Positions 33,204 through 42,011 of a DNA stretch of 64,000 nucleotides are shown here, in pieces. Position 1 is the stretch's first letter. Each line of letters starts with the position of its first letter. The stretch comes from Oscillibacter hominis (GTDB lineage: Bacteria > Bacillota > Clostridia > Oscillospirales > Oscillospiraceae). The stretch lies in contig NZ_CP060490.1 of NCBI RefSeq assembly GCF_014334055.1, forward strand, positions 1,054,001 through 1,118,000. Reading direction: 5' to 3'. The position numbers and the translations under genes were made by a program. The notes under the pieces are model-generated. The model ran no database searches and was not told where the DNA came from. It saw nothing but the letters and a program-made list of their open reading frames with translations.

Positions 33204-34670
33204 TCACTTTTCAAGATCCGTTTTCTTTTCGGGCTTGCCCAGCTCGGGCGGCTGCTTGGCTTTCCAGTCATCCAGCAGAGAAATGATCTTGTCTTTCATT
33301 TCCCTCGGGGACTTGTCCTTGCCGAAATACTTTTCCAGTTCCGCACTATTGATGATCACCTTGTCTACCTCCTTTTTCTCCTGCGACAGAATACCGTCGA
33401 TCACATCACCGTTGAGCTTGCCGTCCTTGTCCAGCTCCCGCATTTTCTGCGCCTGCGACAGCGAGGGCGAGGACTGCTGCCCCTCAATGGACACGGCGAT
33501 ATACCTCTGATTTTTGGGGCGGATGAATGAGATCTCCACCGCCGGGGTGAACGCCAGTTTTTTCTCGTCCACCATTTTCTGCAAATCCGGTACAAGCTCG
33601 GTCAGGCGGATATACCGCTGCACCTGCTTGTAGTTCATGCCGTTACGATCTCCCACGACCTGCGTGGAGCGTTTTCCGGCGTCCTTGTCCTCCTCGCCGG
33701 GGCGGGAGCCTTGGTGCTTGATGGCCTCCACCTGCATTTTGAGTGACTGCGCCTTTTCCGTGGGCAAAATGCGCTCACGGTGGCGGAGGTTGTCATCCGT
33801 CATGGCGAGGATGGCTTCATCGTCCGTCATGTTGCGGACGATACAAGGCATATTCGCAAATCCGGCAAGCTCACTTGCCCGCTGGCGGCGGTGGCCTGCG
33901 ATGATCTCATAGCCGCCATCCTCACGGGGACGCACCAGTGCGGGCTGATTGACGCCTGCCGCCTTGACCGACTCCACAAGCCCTTGCATCTCCGCATCGT
34001 CCCGGACACCAAAGGGATGATTTTTGAACGGGTGCAGGTCGGACAGATTGAGATAGACGATCTCCTCTTTTTCGGCGCGGGTGGCGTCACGGGGCGCAGG
34101 CGGTTCCGGCGTGACCTCCGCACCAGCGGGAGCGCCGCCCTTATCCACGGCAGGCTTCTCCGGGATGGGCTTGCTTTGGGACTTTTTGTCCCGAGCTTTG
34201 GGCGGCTTTGCCTTATCGGGAGAGGCCTTGCCCTCCTTGGACGGGCGACCTCTGCCGGGCTTGGCAGCCTTGTCCTTTTCGGTAGACGGCTTCTGCTTGA
34301 CCGTCTTTTTCTCTTCCTTGGCCGCCTCGTCACGGGCGGCGGAAAAATCCACCACCTTGCCGGAATGTGCCGGGGCGGGATCGTCCTTGCCGGGAGCGGG
34401 CGGCTGCGCCTGTTCCTTTTCGGCCTTGGGGACTTCGGGAGCGGCAGGCTCCTCCACCTCGGCGTGGGTAACAGCGTCAGCGGGATCAGGTACGGCCTCA
34501 CCCATTTCAAAGAGCGCCGCCTGCCCCTCGTGTTCCAGCATGACCGCCTCTGCGTCGGTCAGCGCAGCCTCGGGAGCGGGCTGCTCCGGCACGGCGGCAT
34601 TTTCTACCGCAGGAGCGGGAGCCTCGGCGGGCGGGGCTGCTTCGGGAATGTTCTTCTTATCATCTGCCAT
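33204..34670 (-). CDS. parB: ParB/Spo0J-like partition protein with long N-terminal extension
   Basis: The 488-aa protein starts MADDKKNIP (AAAGGAGG upstream of the ATG at 34670). Residues 1 to about 205 are a low-complexity A/P/E/K-rich extension. The ParB domain follows: LSDLHPFKNHPFGV, VNQPALVRPREDGGYEIIAGHRRQRAS (the nucleotide-binding GERR-like box) and a helix-turn-helix near NYKQVQRYIRL. ParB proteins bind centromere-like sites and in ICEs support maintenance after excision. No parA is seen next to it in this window. Copies of the GGGAC palindrome lie in and beside the gene. Confidence 0.93.
   Translation of the reverse strand: MADDKKNIPEAAPPAEAPAPAVENAAVPEQPAPEAALTDAEAVMLEHEGQAALFEMGEAVPDPADAVTHAEVEEPAAPEVPKAEKEQAQPPAPGKDDPAPAHSGKVVDFSAARDEAAKEEKKTVKQKPSTEKDKAAKPGRGRPSKEGKASPDKAKPPKARDKKSQSKPIPEKPAVDKGGAPAGAEVTPEPPAPRDATRAEKEEIVYLNLSDLHPFKNHPFGVRDDAEMQGLVESVKAAGVNQPALVRPREDGGYEIIAGHRRQRASELAGFANMPCIVRNMTDDEAILAMTDDNLRHRERILPTEKAQSLKMQVEAIKHQGSRPGEEDKDAGKRSTQVVGDRNGMNYKQVQRYIRLTELVPDLQKMVDEKKLAFTPAVEISFIRPKNQRYIAVSIEGQQSSPSLSQAQKMRELDKDGKLNGDVIDGILSQEKKEVDKVIINSAELEKYFGKDKSPREMKDKIISLLDDWKAKQPPELGKPEKKTDLEK
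34178..34192. repeat. Dispersed palindrome GGGAC-N5-GTCCC, copy 6
   Basis: GGGAC-TTTTT-GTCCC lies inside the low-complexity part of parB (codons for RDKKSQSK). Confidence 0.65.
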
Positions 34671-34699
34671 TTGCAAACCTCCTTTTCATGGCATGAAAA

Positions 34700-34844
34700 A
34701 AGCCAGTCCGCAGACTGGCCGGGTGGAAGTGACCTCCCTTCATGGTTTATATATGAAAACGCCGCCCGTTGTCCTGTTGGGCGGCGTTGTTCTCAATTTT
34801 AAGCTCCCGCTGCCTATAAAGATTTAGGCAACGGGAGCTTTTGT
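34700..34844. terminator. Hairpin cluster upstream of parB
   Basis: Three hairpins follow each other: GCCAGTC-cgca-GACTGGC (about 34703-34720), GCCGCCC-gttgtcctgtt-GGGCGGC (about 34762-34787) and AAGCTCCCG...CGGGAGCTTTT (34801-34843, with an inner TGCCTA/TTAGGCA stem). The last has a T run on the plus strand. They separate parB from the ICE end. Confidence 0.65.
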
Positions 34845-34889
34845 TAGAATAAAAACCTCTTGCTGACTGCCAGATTGATACTTTCAATT

Positions 34890-35066
34890 TTAGTCCGTTG
34901 TAGTTTTATTTGCTGCTCGCATCTCTTCGTCCAAGTCGGCAAACATCAGCTTTAGCAAGATGTCTGCCATGCTTTCACCGTCTTTCCTGTACCGTGGCTC
35001 AACGATAAAAACTCGACCGCCAATTTCGTATCGTTGGGACTCTCCGGCAATATATTCTTTTTCCAT
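34890..35066 (-). CDS. TnpW-like small protein at the ICE end
   Basis: The 58-aa protein (MEKEYIAGESQRYEIGGRVF...) has the pattern GGRVFIVEPRYRKDGESMADILLKLM, resembling the TnpW core with a basic/aromatic strand followed by a helix. GGAGGTG lies before the ATG. It is the last backbone gene before the attachment site. The assignment is by pattern only. Confidence 0.55.
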   Translation of the reverse strand: MEKEYIAGESQRYEIGGRVFIVEPRYRKDGESMADILLKLMFADLDEEMRAANKTTTD

Positions 35067-35144
35067 GCCTGCACCTCCTTTCCAACATGGACACAAAAAT
35101 TATATCATGCCGTGGAGGGGCACAAAGCAGAAAAATTATTTTCC

Positions 35145-35173
35145 TTGATATACGGGCTTTCTTTGACTATAAT
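35145..35173 (+). promoter_or_regulatory. Strong promoter facing the attachment site
   Basis: TTGATA (35145-35150) and TATAAT (35168-35173) are 17 bp apart, nearly a consensus housekeeping promoter. It points across the ICE end toward the tRNA fragment and its terminator; no ORF follows within 190 bp. Confidence 0.75.
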
Positions 35174-35210
35174 GAAAGACATTCAGGGTGTGTTTTGGGG
35201 TTGCCCGCGT

Positions 35211-35320
<110 letters not shown>

Positions 35321-35321
35321 A

Positions 35322-35353
35322 AAACCTTGAAGTTTTGACTTCAAGGTTTTTTC
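35322..35353 (+). terminator. tRNA-Ala terminator
   Basis: AAACCTTGAAG-ttttga-CTTCAAGGTTTTTT is a strong intrinsic terminator immediately after the tRNA 3' end. Confidence 0.92.
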
Positions 35354-35366
35354 TTTTGTAAACGGG

Positions 35367-36491
35367 GTGGGGAGCTTGGAAGCAGAAAAGTGCATAGGAA
35401 AGCGGGTGCTGGATTGGCTGCGCCGGGACCCGGTGCTGGCGGCCTCCTGTGCGGCGGCACTGCTCTCCACTTTATTTGTACCGCCCTCCCGGGCCTATCT
35501 CTCCTATCTGGACCTGCGCGTTCTCTGCCTGCTGTCCTCTCTGATGGTGACTGTGGCGGGATTGAAAAAGGCCGGCGCCTTTGCATTCCTGATGGGCCGA
35601 ATCCTGAAGGTGGTACATAATACCCGTACTCTGTCCGCCGCATTGATCGGCGTCTGCTTTTTCACCAGCATGCTGGTGACCAATGACGTTGCGTTGATTA
35701 CCTTTGTCCCTCTTACCATTCTGATGCTTGCGCAGCGGCAGCGGCTGATGGCATTTGTCATCGTGCTCCAAACAGTGGCCGCCAATCTTGGCAGCATGCT
35801 CACCCCCTTGGGGAATCCTCAGAATCTCTACCTGTATGGCCGGTTCAACCTGTCTGCCGGGCGGTTTTTGTCCATCATGGCGCTTCCCACCGCCATCTCC
35901 CTGCTGCTGTTGTGCCTGGCCCTTCTGTGGATCAGGCCTGAGGCCGTTGTAGCGCCGGTGGAGGCGATGCCCGCTTGCCCCAAAGCGGTGCTTCCCTGGG
36001 CCGGGCTGTTCTGCGTGTGCCTGCTGGCTGTGCTCCACGTGCTTCCCTATGGGCTGGCCCTTGCGGTTGTAGTGCTTGCAGCGGCCGTTCTGGACCGTCC
36101 TATCCTGCGCAGTGTGGATTACAGCCTGCTGCTCACCTTTGCGTTCTTTTTCCTGCTGATCGGAAACATCAAAAGCATCCCCGCCGTCAGCCAAGGGCTT
36201 TCCACCCTGCTGAACGGGCGGGAGTTGACCGCCGGCATCCTGCTGAGCCAAGTTATCAGCAATGTGCCTGCGGCGATGCTGCTGGCCGGGTTTACGGAGA
36301 ACTATGAGCCTCTTCTCTTAGGCGTGAACATAGGGGGGCTTGGCACGCTGATCGCCTCCATGGCCAGCGTGATCTCCTACAAGCTGTATGCCGCACAGGA
36401 GAGTGCCCGGCCCGGCAGATACCTGGCCCTGTTTACAGGAATCAACCTGCTGTTCCTTGGCGTGCTGTGGGCCGCCGCGGCACTGCTCTGA
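35367..36491 (+). CDS. SLC13/ArsB-like (citrate/anion transporter superfamily) permease
   Basis: The protein of about 374 aa is almost entirely hydrophobic with roughly ten membrane segments. It has SMLVTNDVALITFVPLTILML and ANLGSMLTPLGNPQNLYLYG, motifs of the ion transporter superfamily (ArsB/NhaD/CitM/SLC13). The paired repeat near the C-terminus (QVISNVPAAMLLAGF) is also typical. The substrate is unknown; anions or dicarboxylates are likely. The start is either GTG 35367 or TTG 35376, neither with an ideal Shine-Dalgarno. It is the first chromosomal gene after the ICE. Confidence 0.85.
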   Translation: MGSLEAEKCIGKRVLDWLRRDPVLAASCAAALLSTLFVPPSRAYLSYLDLRVLCLLSSLMVTVAGLKKAGAFAFLMGRILKVVHNTRTLSAALIGVCFFTSMLVTNDVALITFVPLTILMLAQRQRLMAFVIVLQTVAANLGSMLTPLGNPQNLYLYGRFNLSAGRFLSIMALPTAISLLLLCLALLWIRPEAVVAPVEAMPACPKAVLPWAGLFCVCLLAVLHVLPYGLALAVVVLAAAVLDRPILRSVDYSLLLTFAFFFLLIGNIKSIPAVSQGLSTLLNGRELTAGILLSQVISNVPAAMLLAGFTENYEPLLLGVNIGGLGTLIASMASVISYKLYAAQESARPGRYLALFTGINLLFLGVLWAAAALL

Positions 36492-36498
36492 CAATCGA

Positions 36499-36533
36499 TG
36501 AAAAGCGCCGGGAGGATCCCCCCGGCGCTTTTA
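36499..36533. terminator. Bidirectional terminator
   Basis: AAAAGCGCCGGG-aggatcc-CCCCGGCGCTTTT lies between the convergent transporter and SLOG genes. Confidence 0.88.
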
Positions 36534-37025
36534 TTATAAAAGGGGCGATGCGCCTCCCAAATATAAGACCGGAAGGCCTTTTGACCGGGCGTAGCGCACC
36601 GTGTAGGCTGTGCCGCCGGTAGACCTGGCGCAGTAGGCCACGCATGTGCCGCTGTGATCCACCAGGTGGCGGTTGCGGCGGTGCATGCAGCCCCGGTCAT
36701 AGTGGTCGGAGACATAGACCACTTTGTCGGCGGAAGACAGAATGCGCTGGTATTCAGCCACGTCTTCACTGCGCCAGCCCCTTGTCTGCTCCGGGCAGGG
36801 GAGTACCAGAATGAGGCGGATTTGCGGGAATTCCCGGCGCAGGCGCAGAACGGTCTGGGCGGCCAGGGTGTCGAACCCCAGCGCGCCGCCGGCGCCGTAG
36901 TAGACCACTCCCTGGGCGGTCAGATCGCGCAGCGTTTGCTCCAGCTCCTGCTCCAGGGCGGGGCGGACCTCCTTGGGGATTTGCCGGTGGCCGGTGAAGC
37001 AGCAGGTCTTTGATTTCATGTCCAT
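36534..37025 (-). CDS. SLOG/DUF1273-like (YpsA-type) protein
   Basis: The 163-aa protein starts MDMKSKTCCFTGHRQIPKEV; CCFTGHR is the hallmark of the DUF1273/SLOG family, which has a Rossmann-like fold that binds nucleotide ligands. Further motifs are YYGAGGALGFDTLAAQTVL and SADKVVYVSDHY. The cellular role is not known. A second ATG is at 37019. It is convergent with the transporter and shares its terminator. Confidence 0.85.
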   Translation of the reverse strand: MDMKSKTCCFTGHRQIPKEVRPALEQELEQTLRDLTAQGVVYYGAGGALGFDTLAAQTVLRLRREFPQIRLILVLPCPEQTRGWRSEDVAEYQRILSSADKVVYVSDHYDRGCMHRRNRHLVDHSGTCVAYCARSTGGTAYTVRYARSKGLPVLYLGGASPLL

Positions 37026-37115
37026 AAAATAAAATACCTCTTGGGCTATGCATAGCCTATATTGCCCATCAAAATTGTGTAAGATGAAGGCAATCTTTGA
37101 TGGAGGTGGGAAGGA

Positions 37116-37358
37116 ATGGATACTGTAACCGCTGTGCGGAACCGGATTCTGGAACTGTGTGGAGAGCGGGATCTGACCATCAATCATCTGGCAAACCTGG
37201 CGGGACTCCCTCCGTCCAGCCTGAAGAACATCCTATATGGAAAGAGCCAGAATCCGAAGATTGTCACCATCAAAAAACTGTGTGACGGCTTGGAGATCAC
37301 CCTGCCGGAATTCTTCAACACAAAGGAATTCACCGAGCTGGAGCAGGAGATCCGCTGA
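37116..37358 (+). CDS. XRE family helix-turn-helix regulator
   Basis: The 80-aa protein contains a complete Cro/CI-type HTH: LTINHLANLAGLPPSSLKNILYG...KIVTIKKLCDGLEITLPEFF. GGAGGTGGGAAGGA lies before the ATG. No ligand or partner is seen. It is monocistronic and divergent from the SLOG gene. Confidence 0.88.
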   Translation: MDTVTAVRNRILELCGERDLTINHLANLAGLPPSSLKNILYGKSQNPKIVTIKKLCDGLEITLPEFFNTKEFTELEQEIR

Positions 37359-37512
37359 CCGGATGCGCTTTTGCGTGTCCGGTCCTTTTCATACTTTGAT
37401 TATAGGCAGTCGGATAGCCGAATCCTGTCGAAAAAAGGGAGTGCCAAAGAGGGGATGACAAAATCTGGCTGCGGTGATAAAATATGTAGGAATCCACGAG
37501 ACAGGAGATACT

Positions 37513-37914
37513 ATGGACGATTATTTTCACGTGATATTGCAGCCGGACGACATCCGGGCCATCAGCAGCATCGGGCTGGCCCACTTGGGCGACGCGGTGT
37601 ACGAGCTGTTGGTACGGACGTGGCTGTGCGCCCACGGCAAGGCAACCGGAAAAGGCCTCCACCGCGCCACCATCGGACTGGTGTGCGCGCCGGCCCAGGC
37701 GCAGCGGGCGGAGCGGATCCTGCCCCGGCTGACGGAGGAGGAACTGGCGGTATTCCGCCGGGGCCGCAATGCCCAGGTGCACAGCATCCCCCAGCACGCC
37801 AGCCGCGGACAGTACGCGGAGGCCACCGCGCTGGAGGCGCTGTTCGGCTACCTCTACCTGCAGGGCAGGCAGGAGCGGATCAACCAGCTATTTCTATGGA
37901 TGATGGAGGAGTGA
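37513..37914 (+). CDS. mrnC: Mini-ribonuclease III
   Basis: The 133-aa protein is an RNase III catalytic domain without the double-stranded RNA-binding domain. It has GLAHLGDAVYELLVRTWLC (the metal-binding helix) and EATALEALFGYLYLQG. Mini-III matures 23S rRNA ends in Firmicutes. ATG at 37513 is chosen for its GGAG Shine-Dalgarno; upstream in-frame extension lacks one. The rqcH gene starts 4 nt after the stop, so they are coupled. Confidence 0.93.
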   Translation: MDDYFHVILQPDDIRAISSIGLAHLGDAVYELLVRTWLCAHGKATGKGLHRATIGLVCAPAQAQRAERILPRLTEEELAVFRRGRNAQVHSIPQHASRGQYAEATALEALFGYLYLQGRQERINQLFLWMMEE

Positions 37915-37917
37915 GCC

Positions 37918-39666
37918 ATGCCACTGGACGCCCTTTGCCTTCACGCGGTGGTGGAGGAGCTGCGGCCCCGGATTGTGGGGACGCGGATTGACAAGGTGCA
38001 GCAGCCCGCAAGGGACCAGGTGATTTTATTGCTGCGCAAGGACCGGCTTCTGCTGAATGCCGGCGCCAACTCTCCACGCATCCACTTGACCGCCCAGTTG
38101 CGGGACAACCCGGCCCAGCCACCCATGTTCTGCATGCTGCTGCGCAAACACCTGACCGGCGGAAAGCTGATCGCCCTGGACCAGCCCGGCCTGGAGCGGG
38201 TGGTGGAGTTGACGTTCGAAGTCACCACTGAGTTGGGTGAGCCGGGCGTCCGCAAGCTGGTGTTGGAGGCCATGGGCCGCCGGTCCAACTTGATCCTTTT
38301 GGATGGAGAGGGGCGGATCGTCGACTGTATGCGCCGGGTGGACGCGGAGATGTCACCGCTGCGCCAGGTGCTGCCGGGCCTCTATTACCGGCTGCCGCCC
38401 GCCCCCGAGGGCAAGGAGTCATTGATCGAGGCGACGGAGGAGTCCTTCCGGGAGGCTTTCGGCCGCGCCAATCCGGAGAAGACGGTGGACGGATGGCTGT
38501 TGGAGCGCTTCTTCGGCCTCTCTCCGCTGACGGCCCGGGAGATAAGCTGCCGCTGCGGCGCAGAGCGGCTCTTTGAACTGGGCGGAGACGGCGCCGGCCG
38601 GCTGTGGAACGAGATCGTGCAGCTTCAAGATACGATACGGGAAAATCACTTTACACCGACTGCAATCAAACGGGATGGGAAGTTTGTGGATTTCTCCTAC
38701 CGGGAGATTTTACAGTATGGAGCCGATGTGGAACAGGCCGTCTATGGCAGCTTTTCTGAGCTGATGGACGACTTCTATGAAGAACGGGAACGCCAGGACC
38801 GGGTGCGCCAGCGGGGGCAGGACATCATCCGCACCGTCACCACGGCCCGGGATCGTGTGGCCCGGAAGATCGCATTGCAGGAAAAGGACTACGCCGCTAC
38901 AAAGGATCGGGATCAGCTGCGCATCTGCGGCGATCTGATCACCGCCAACCTCTACCGGATGGAGAAGGGGATGCCCTCTTTCACCACAGAAAATTTTTAT
39001 GATGAGGCCTGCGGGCCCATCACCATCCCGTTGGACCCACTGCTGACGCCTCAGCAGAACGCCGCCAAATTCTATAAGCGGTACAACAAGACGAAAACCG
39101 CCGAACGGTATCTGGCAGAGCAGCTGACAAAGGGCAGGGGGGAGCTTAGTTATCTGGAAAGCGTGCTGGAGGAGATCGGCCGGGCGGAGAGTGAGCAGGA
39201 CTTTATGGAGATTCGCTCCGAACTGCGCCAGGCGGGATACCTCCGGCGCCAGAGCGGGGAGCGCAAGGAGATGAAGCGCCCGGCCTCCCGGCCCAGGGAG
39301 TTCCGCTCCTCCGCGGGGATGCGCATCCTGGTGGGACGGAACAACCGCCAGAACGATGCGCTGACCACAAAGGAGGCTGACCGCCGGGACCTCTGGTTCC
39401 ACACCCAGAAAATCCACGGTTCCCATGTGATTTTGTGCACCCAGGGCCGTGAGCCGGACCGGCAGAGCATGATGGAGGCCGCCATGCTGGCAGCCTGGTT
39501 TTCCCAGGCCAGCGGGGGGCAGAATGTTCCGGTGGACTATACGCCGGTAAAATTTGTGAAAAAGCCTGCCGGAGCCCAGCCGGGCATGGTGGTGTACGAG
39601 ACGTATCAGACCGTTTATGTGACGCCGGAGGAGACTCTGGCCAAGAAGCTGGAGGTCAGGCGGTGA
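37918..39666 (+). CDS. rqcH: RqcH ribosome-associated quality control factor (NFACT/FbpA family)
   Basis: The 582-aa protein has the NFACT-N domain (MPLDALCLHAVVEELRPRIVGTRIDKVQQP), a central coiled coil (about 280-330 and 375-440) and the NFACT-R domain near 450-560 (GMRILVGRNNRQNDALTTKEADRRDLWFHTQKIHGSHVIL). RqcH binds obstructed large ribosomal subunits and recruits tRNA-Ala to add alanine tails that mark stalled proteins for degradation. Length is normal. It lies between mrnC and a flavodoxin-like reductase, overlapping the latter by 4 nt. Confidence 0.95.
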   Translation: MPLDALCLHAVVEELRPRIVGTRIDKVQQPARDQVILLLRKDRLLLNAGANSPRIHLTAQLRDNPAQPPMFCMLLRKHLTGGKLIALDQPGLERVVELTFEVTTELGEPGVRKLVLEAMGRRSNLILLDGEGRIVDCMRRVDAEMSPLRQVLPGLYYRLPPAPEGKESLIEATEESFREAFGRANPEKTVDGWLLERFFGLSPLTAREISCRCGAERLFELGGDGAGRLWNEIVQLQDTIRENHFTPTAIKRDGKFVDFSYREILQYGADVEQAVYGSFSELMDDFYEERERQDRVRQRGQDIIRTVTTARDRVARKIALQEKDYAATKDRDQLRICGDLITANLYRMEKGMPSFTTENFYDEACGPITIPLDPLLTPQQNAAKFYKRYNKTKTAERYLAEQLTKGRGELSYLESVLEEIGRAESEQDFMEIRSELRQAGYLRRQSGERKEMKRPASRPREFRSSAGMRILVGRNNRQNDALTTKEADRRDLWFHTQKIHGSHVILCTQGREPDRQSMMEAAMLAAWFSQASGGQNVPVDYTPVKFVKKPAGAQPGMVVYETYQTVYVTPEETLAKKLEVRR

Positions 39667-40244
39667 ATTGCTGCATCCTTATGGGAAGCCCCCGGAAAAA
39701 CGGGAATACCCAGGCCCTGACGGCCCCCTTTGCCGGGGAACTGGAACGGCTTGGCATTGGGTGCAGCACCCTTTGGCTCTATGACCTGGAGCTGAAGCCC
39801 TGCCTCGGCTGCCGGGCCTGCCAGCGGGACTGGGCTCAGTTTGGATGTGTCCAGCGGGATGATATGCAAAAGGTATTTGACTCCGTGCTTGCCTGCCAGC
39901 TTCTGGTGCTGGCCACGCCGGTTTACTCCTGGTACTGCACGCCGCCCATGAAGGCTGTGCTGGACCGGCTGGTGTACGGCATGAATAAGTACTATGGCGA
40001 GGAGAAGGGCCCCTCTCTTTGGGAAGGGAAGAAGGTAGCGTTGATCACCACCTGCGGTTACCCGCCGGAAAAGGGGGCTGATTTGCTGAACGAGGGGCTG
40101 CGGCGCTATTGTAAGCACTCCAGGCTCAGCTATCTTGGCATGTTAGCGGAGCGCCACATGGGCTATGGCAGTGTTTTCATGGATCGGGAAAAGGAGCGTC
40201 ACGCCGTGGAGTTCGCACGCCGTGCGGCCGCTGCGCTCTATTGA
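39663..40244 (+). CDS. Flavodoxin-fold NADPH-dependent FMN reductase
   Basis: The 193-aa protein starts at GTG 39663 and has the FMN-phosphate loop CILMGSPRKNGNTQAL, the two-cysteine segment PCLGCRACQRDW and LVLATPVYSWYCTPPMKAVLDRL, all typical of the NADPH-dependent FMN reductase/iron-sulfur flavoprotein family. It probably moves electrons between NAD(P)H, FMN and quinone-like or iron substrates. Its start overlaps the rqcH stop. Confidence 0.88.
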   Translation: MNCCILMGSPRKNGNTQALTAPFAGELERLGIGCSTLWLYDLELKPCLGCRACQRDWAQFGCVQRDDMQKVFDSVLACQLLVLATPVYSWYCTPPMKAVLDRLVYGMNKYYGEEKGPSLWEGKKVALITTCGYPPEKGADLLNEGLRRYCKHSRLSYLGMLAERHMGYGSVFMDREKERHAVEFARRAAAALY

Positions 40245-40249
40245 TATGG

Positions 40250-40283
40250 CAAAAAAGGACGGCCCCATCGGGGCCGTCCTTTT
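40250..40283. terminator. Bidirectional terminator
   Basis: AAAAGGACGGCCCC-atc-GGGGCCGTCCTTTT separates the reductase from the convergent DUF378 gene. Confidence 0.9.
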
Positions 40284-40297
40284 GCTTGGAAATCAGC

Positions 40298-40519
40298 TTA
40301 CGCAGTGTGAGGTGCGTGGCCGGTTTCCTCGCGCTCCCTGAACAGGAGAGAGATGCACCAGAGTCCGGCGATGCCGACCAGTGCGTAGATGATTCGGCTG
40401 AGGGTCGCCATCTGTCCGCCGCACAGGAAGGCTACAATATCGAAGCCGAAAATTCCGATGCTGCCCCAGTTCAGGGCGCCGATAATCGTCAGGATGAGGG
40501 CAATCTTATCGATGACCAT
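40298..40519 (-). CDS. DUF378 small membrane protein
   Basis: The 73-aa protein has two hydrophobic segments, IALILTIIGALNWGSIGIFGF and LSRIIYALVGIAGLWCISLLF. The ALNWG and YALVGIAGLW pieces are the DUF378 signature. The family is widespread in Firmicutes with no known function. Confidence 0.9.
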   Translation of the reverse strand: MVIDKIALILTIIGALNWGSIGIFGFDIVAFLCGGQMATLSRIIYALVGIAGLWCISLLFREREETGHAPHTA

Positions 40520-40645
40520 CTTTGATTCCTCCGTTTTTAATGAAGTTTGTGCTTTGATAGTTTACCCGCGGCAACAAAATATATACATCCTGTCCGTGGA
40601 CTGTACTATGCAGGGGTTGTCATGTGAAATATTTGGAATATTCAT

Positions 40646-40675
40646 TGAAAAGGAGCCGCCAACTATAGTATAATG
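40646..40675 (+). promoter_or_regulatory. Promoter of the phosphoglycerate mutase operon
   Basis: TTGAAA (near 40646) and TATAAT (near 40670) are about 18 bp apart, 40 nt upstream of the apgM ATG. Confidence 0.6.
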
Positions 40676-40711
40676 TCAATCAAAACAGGTTATTCATGGA
40701 TTGGAGAGAAC

Positions 40712-41953
40712 ATGAAATACATTTTAGTCATTGGAGACGGCATGGCGGACAACCCGGTGGTGGAGTTGGGCGGAAAAACCCCGCTGGAAACAGCAAAAAA
40801 GCCCACCATTGACCGTCTGGCGGCACAGGGGCAGGTGGGACATGTGGTCAACTGCCCGGAGCCGCTGCCAGCTGGAAGCGAGACTGCAATTTTGTCAATT
40901 TTTGGATGCGATCCCCTGCGTTATTTCACCGGCCGCTCCCCGATGGAGGCTGCGGCCTCCGGCATTGAACTGCACCCGGGCGACGTGGCGTACCGCTGTA
41001 ACCTCATCGCCCTGAGCGACGAGGGGGGAGCGCTGGCGCAGCGGCGCATTCTCTCCCACAGCGCGGGAAGCATCGAGGGCGCCGACGCGCTCCGGGTCAT
41101 GGAGATTCTGGAGGGTGATGAGGCCTTCCGAAAGCTGGAAGAGGAGGCGGGGATGGAGATCCACCGCTTCCCGGCCTTTCGCCAGATCGCCGTGCAGCAT
41201 GGCGGAGACGTGGAAGGTATCCGCCTGATCCCGCCCCACGACCACTTGGGTGAGGCGGCGGGGCCGCTGCTCCCCTCCGGGAATCAGAACGCGAAAATGC
41301 TGTTGGAGCTGGAGGAGGTGGCACATCGGATTTTGGACCGCCATCCCTTCAACGAGAAGCGGCGCAAAGAGGGAAAGCTGCCTGCCAACGGCATCTGGTT
41401 CTGGGCAGAGGGCACGGCGGTGGAGCTGCCGGACTTCCAAAAGGCCTATGGCCACTGGGGCGGCGTCATCAGCGCCGTGCCGCTGTGCCATGGCATCGGT
41501 GTTCTCAGAGGCCTGCGGCAGATCGAGGTGGAGGGCGCCACAGGGGAGCTCGACACCAATTTTGAGGGAAAGATGCAGGCGGCCTATGACCTTCTCCACA
41601 CGGAGGCGGATTTTGTCTGCATCCACGTGGAGGCGCCGGACGAGTGCACCCACAACGGAGACCTGAAGGGAAAGCTCCAGGCCATCGAGTGGCTGGATTC
41701 CCGGCTGCTGACTCCCTTGCTGAAGCGGCTGGATGGAGAGTCCATGGACTACCGCGTGCTGCTGCTCAGCGACCATAAGACGCTGACCGCCACCCGGGGC
41801 CACGCCGGAGGGCCTGTGCCGTTCCTGCTCTACCAAAGCGGGGTGGACAGCGGCCAAGGCGGTGTCTACGATGAAAAGGCCGGCTTGGCGGGACGCTGCG
41901 TGAGCGCGGGCTGCGAGCTGCTGGAGTATCTTTTTGGACGCAGGCAGCTGTAA
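40712..41953 (+). CDS. apgM: Cofactor-independent phosphoglycerate mutase (ApgM type)
   Basis: The 413-aa protein starts MKYILVIGDGMADNPVVELGG, with the metal-binding aspartate in DGMAD, and later has IHVEAPDECTHNGD and LLLSDHKTLTATRGHAGGPVPF, the alkaline-phosphatase-superfamily metal ligands. It interconverts 3- and 2-phosphoglycerate in glycolysis. ATG at 40712 has GGAGAG just upstream. The archaeal-type ApgM is common in Clostridia and some copies are annotated as homoserine-kinase-like, which remains an alternative name only. Confidence 0.93.
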   Translation: MKYILVIGDGMADNPVVELGGKTPLETAKKPTIDRLAAQGQVGHVVNCPEPLPAGSETAILSIFGCDPLRYFTGRSPMEAAASGIELHPGDVAYRCNLIALSDEGGALAQRRILSHSAGSIEGADALRVMEILEGDEAFRKLEEEAGMEIHRFPAFRQIAVQHGGDVEGIRLIPPHDHLGEAAGPLLPSGNQNAKMLLELEEVAHRILDRHPFNEKRRKEGKLPANGIWFWAEGTAVELPDFQKAYGHWGGVISAVPLCHGIGVLRGLRQIEVEGATGELDTNFEGKMQAAYDLLHTEADFVCIHVEAPDECTHNGDLKGKLQAIEWLDSRLLTPLLKRLDGESMDYRVLLLSDHKTLTATRGHAGGPVPFLLYQSGVDSGQGGVYDEKAGLAGRCVSAGCELLEYLFGRRQL

Positions 41954-42011
41954 CCGCTGCGTTGATATTGTAATGAAAAGGTCAGAAAATAAGGAAAAGG
42001 AGACTGTTGAA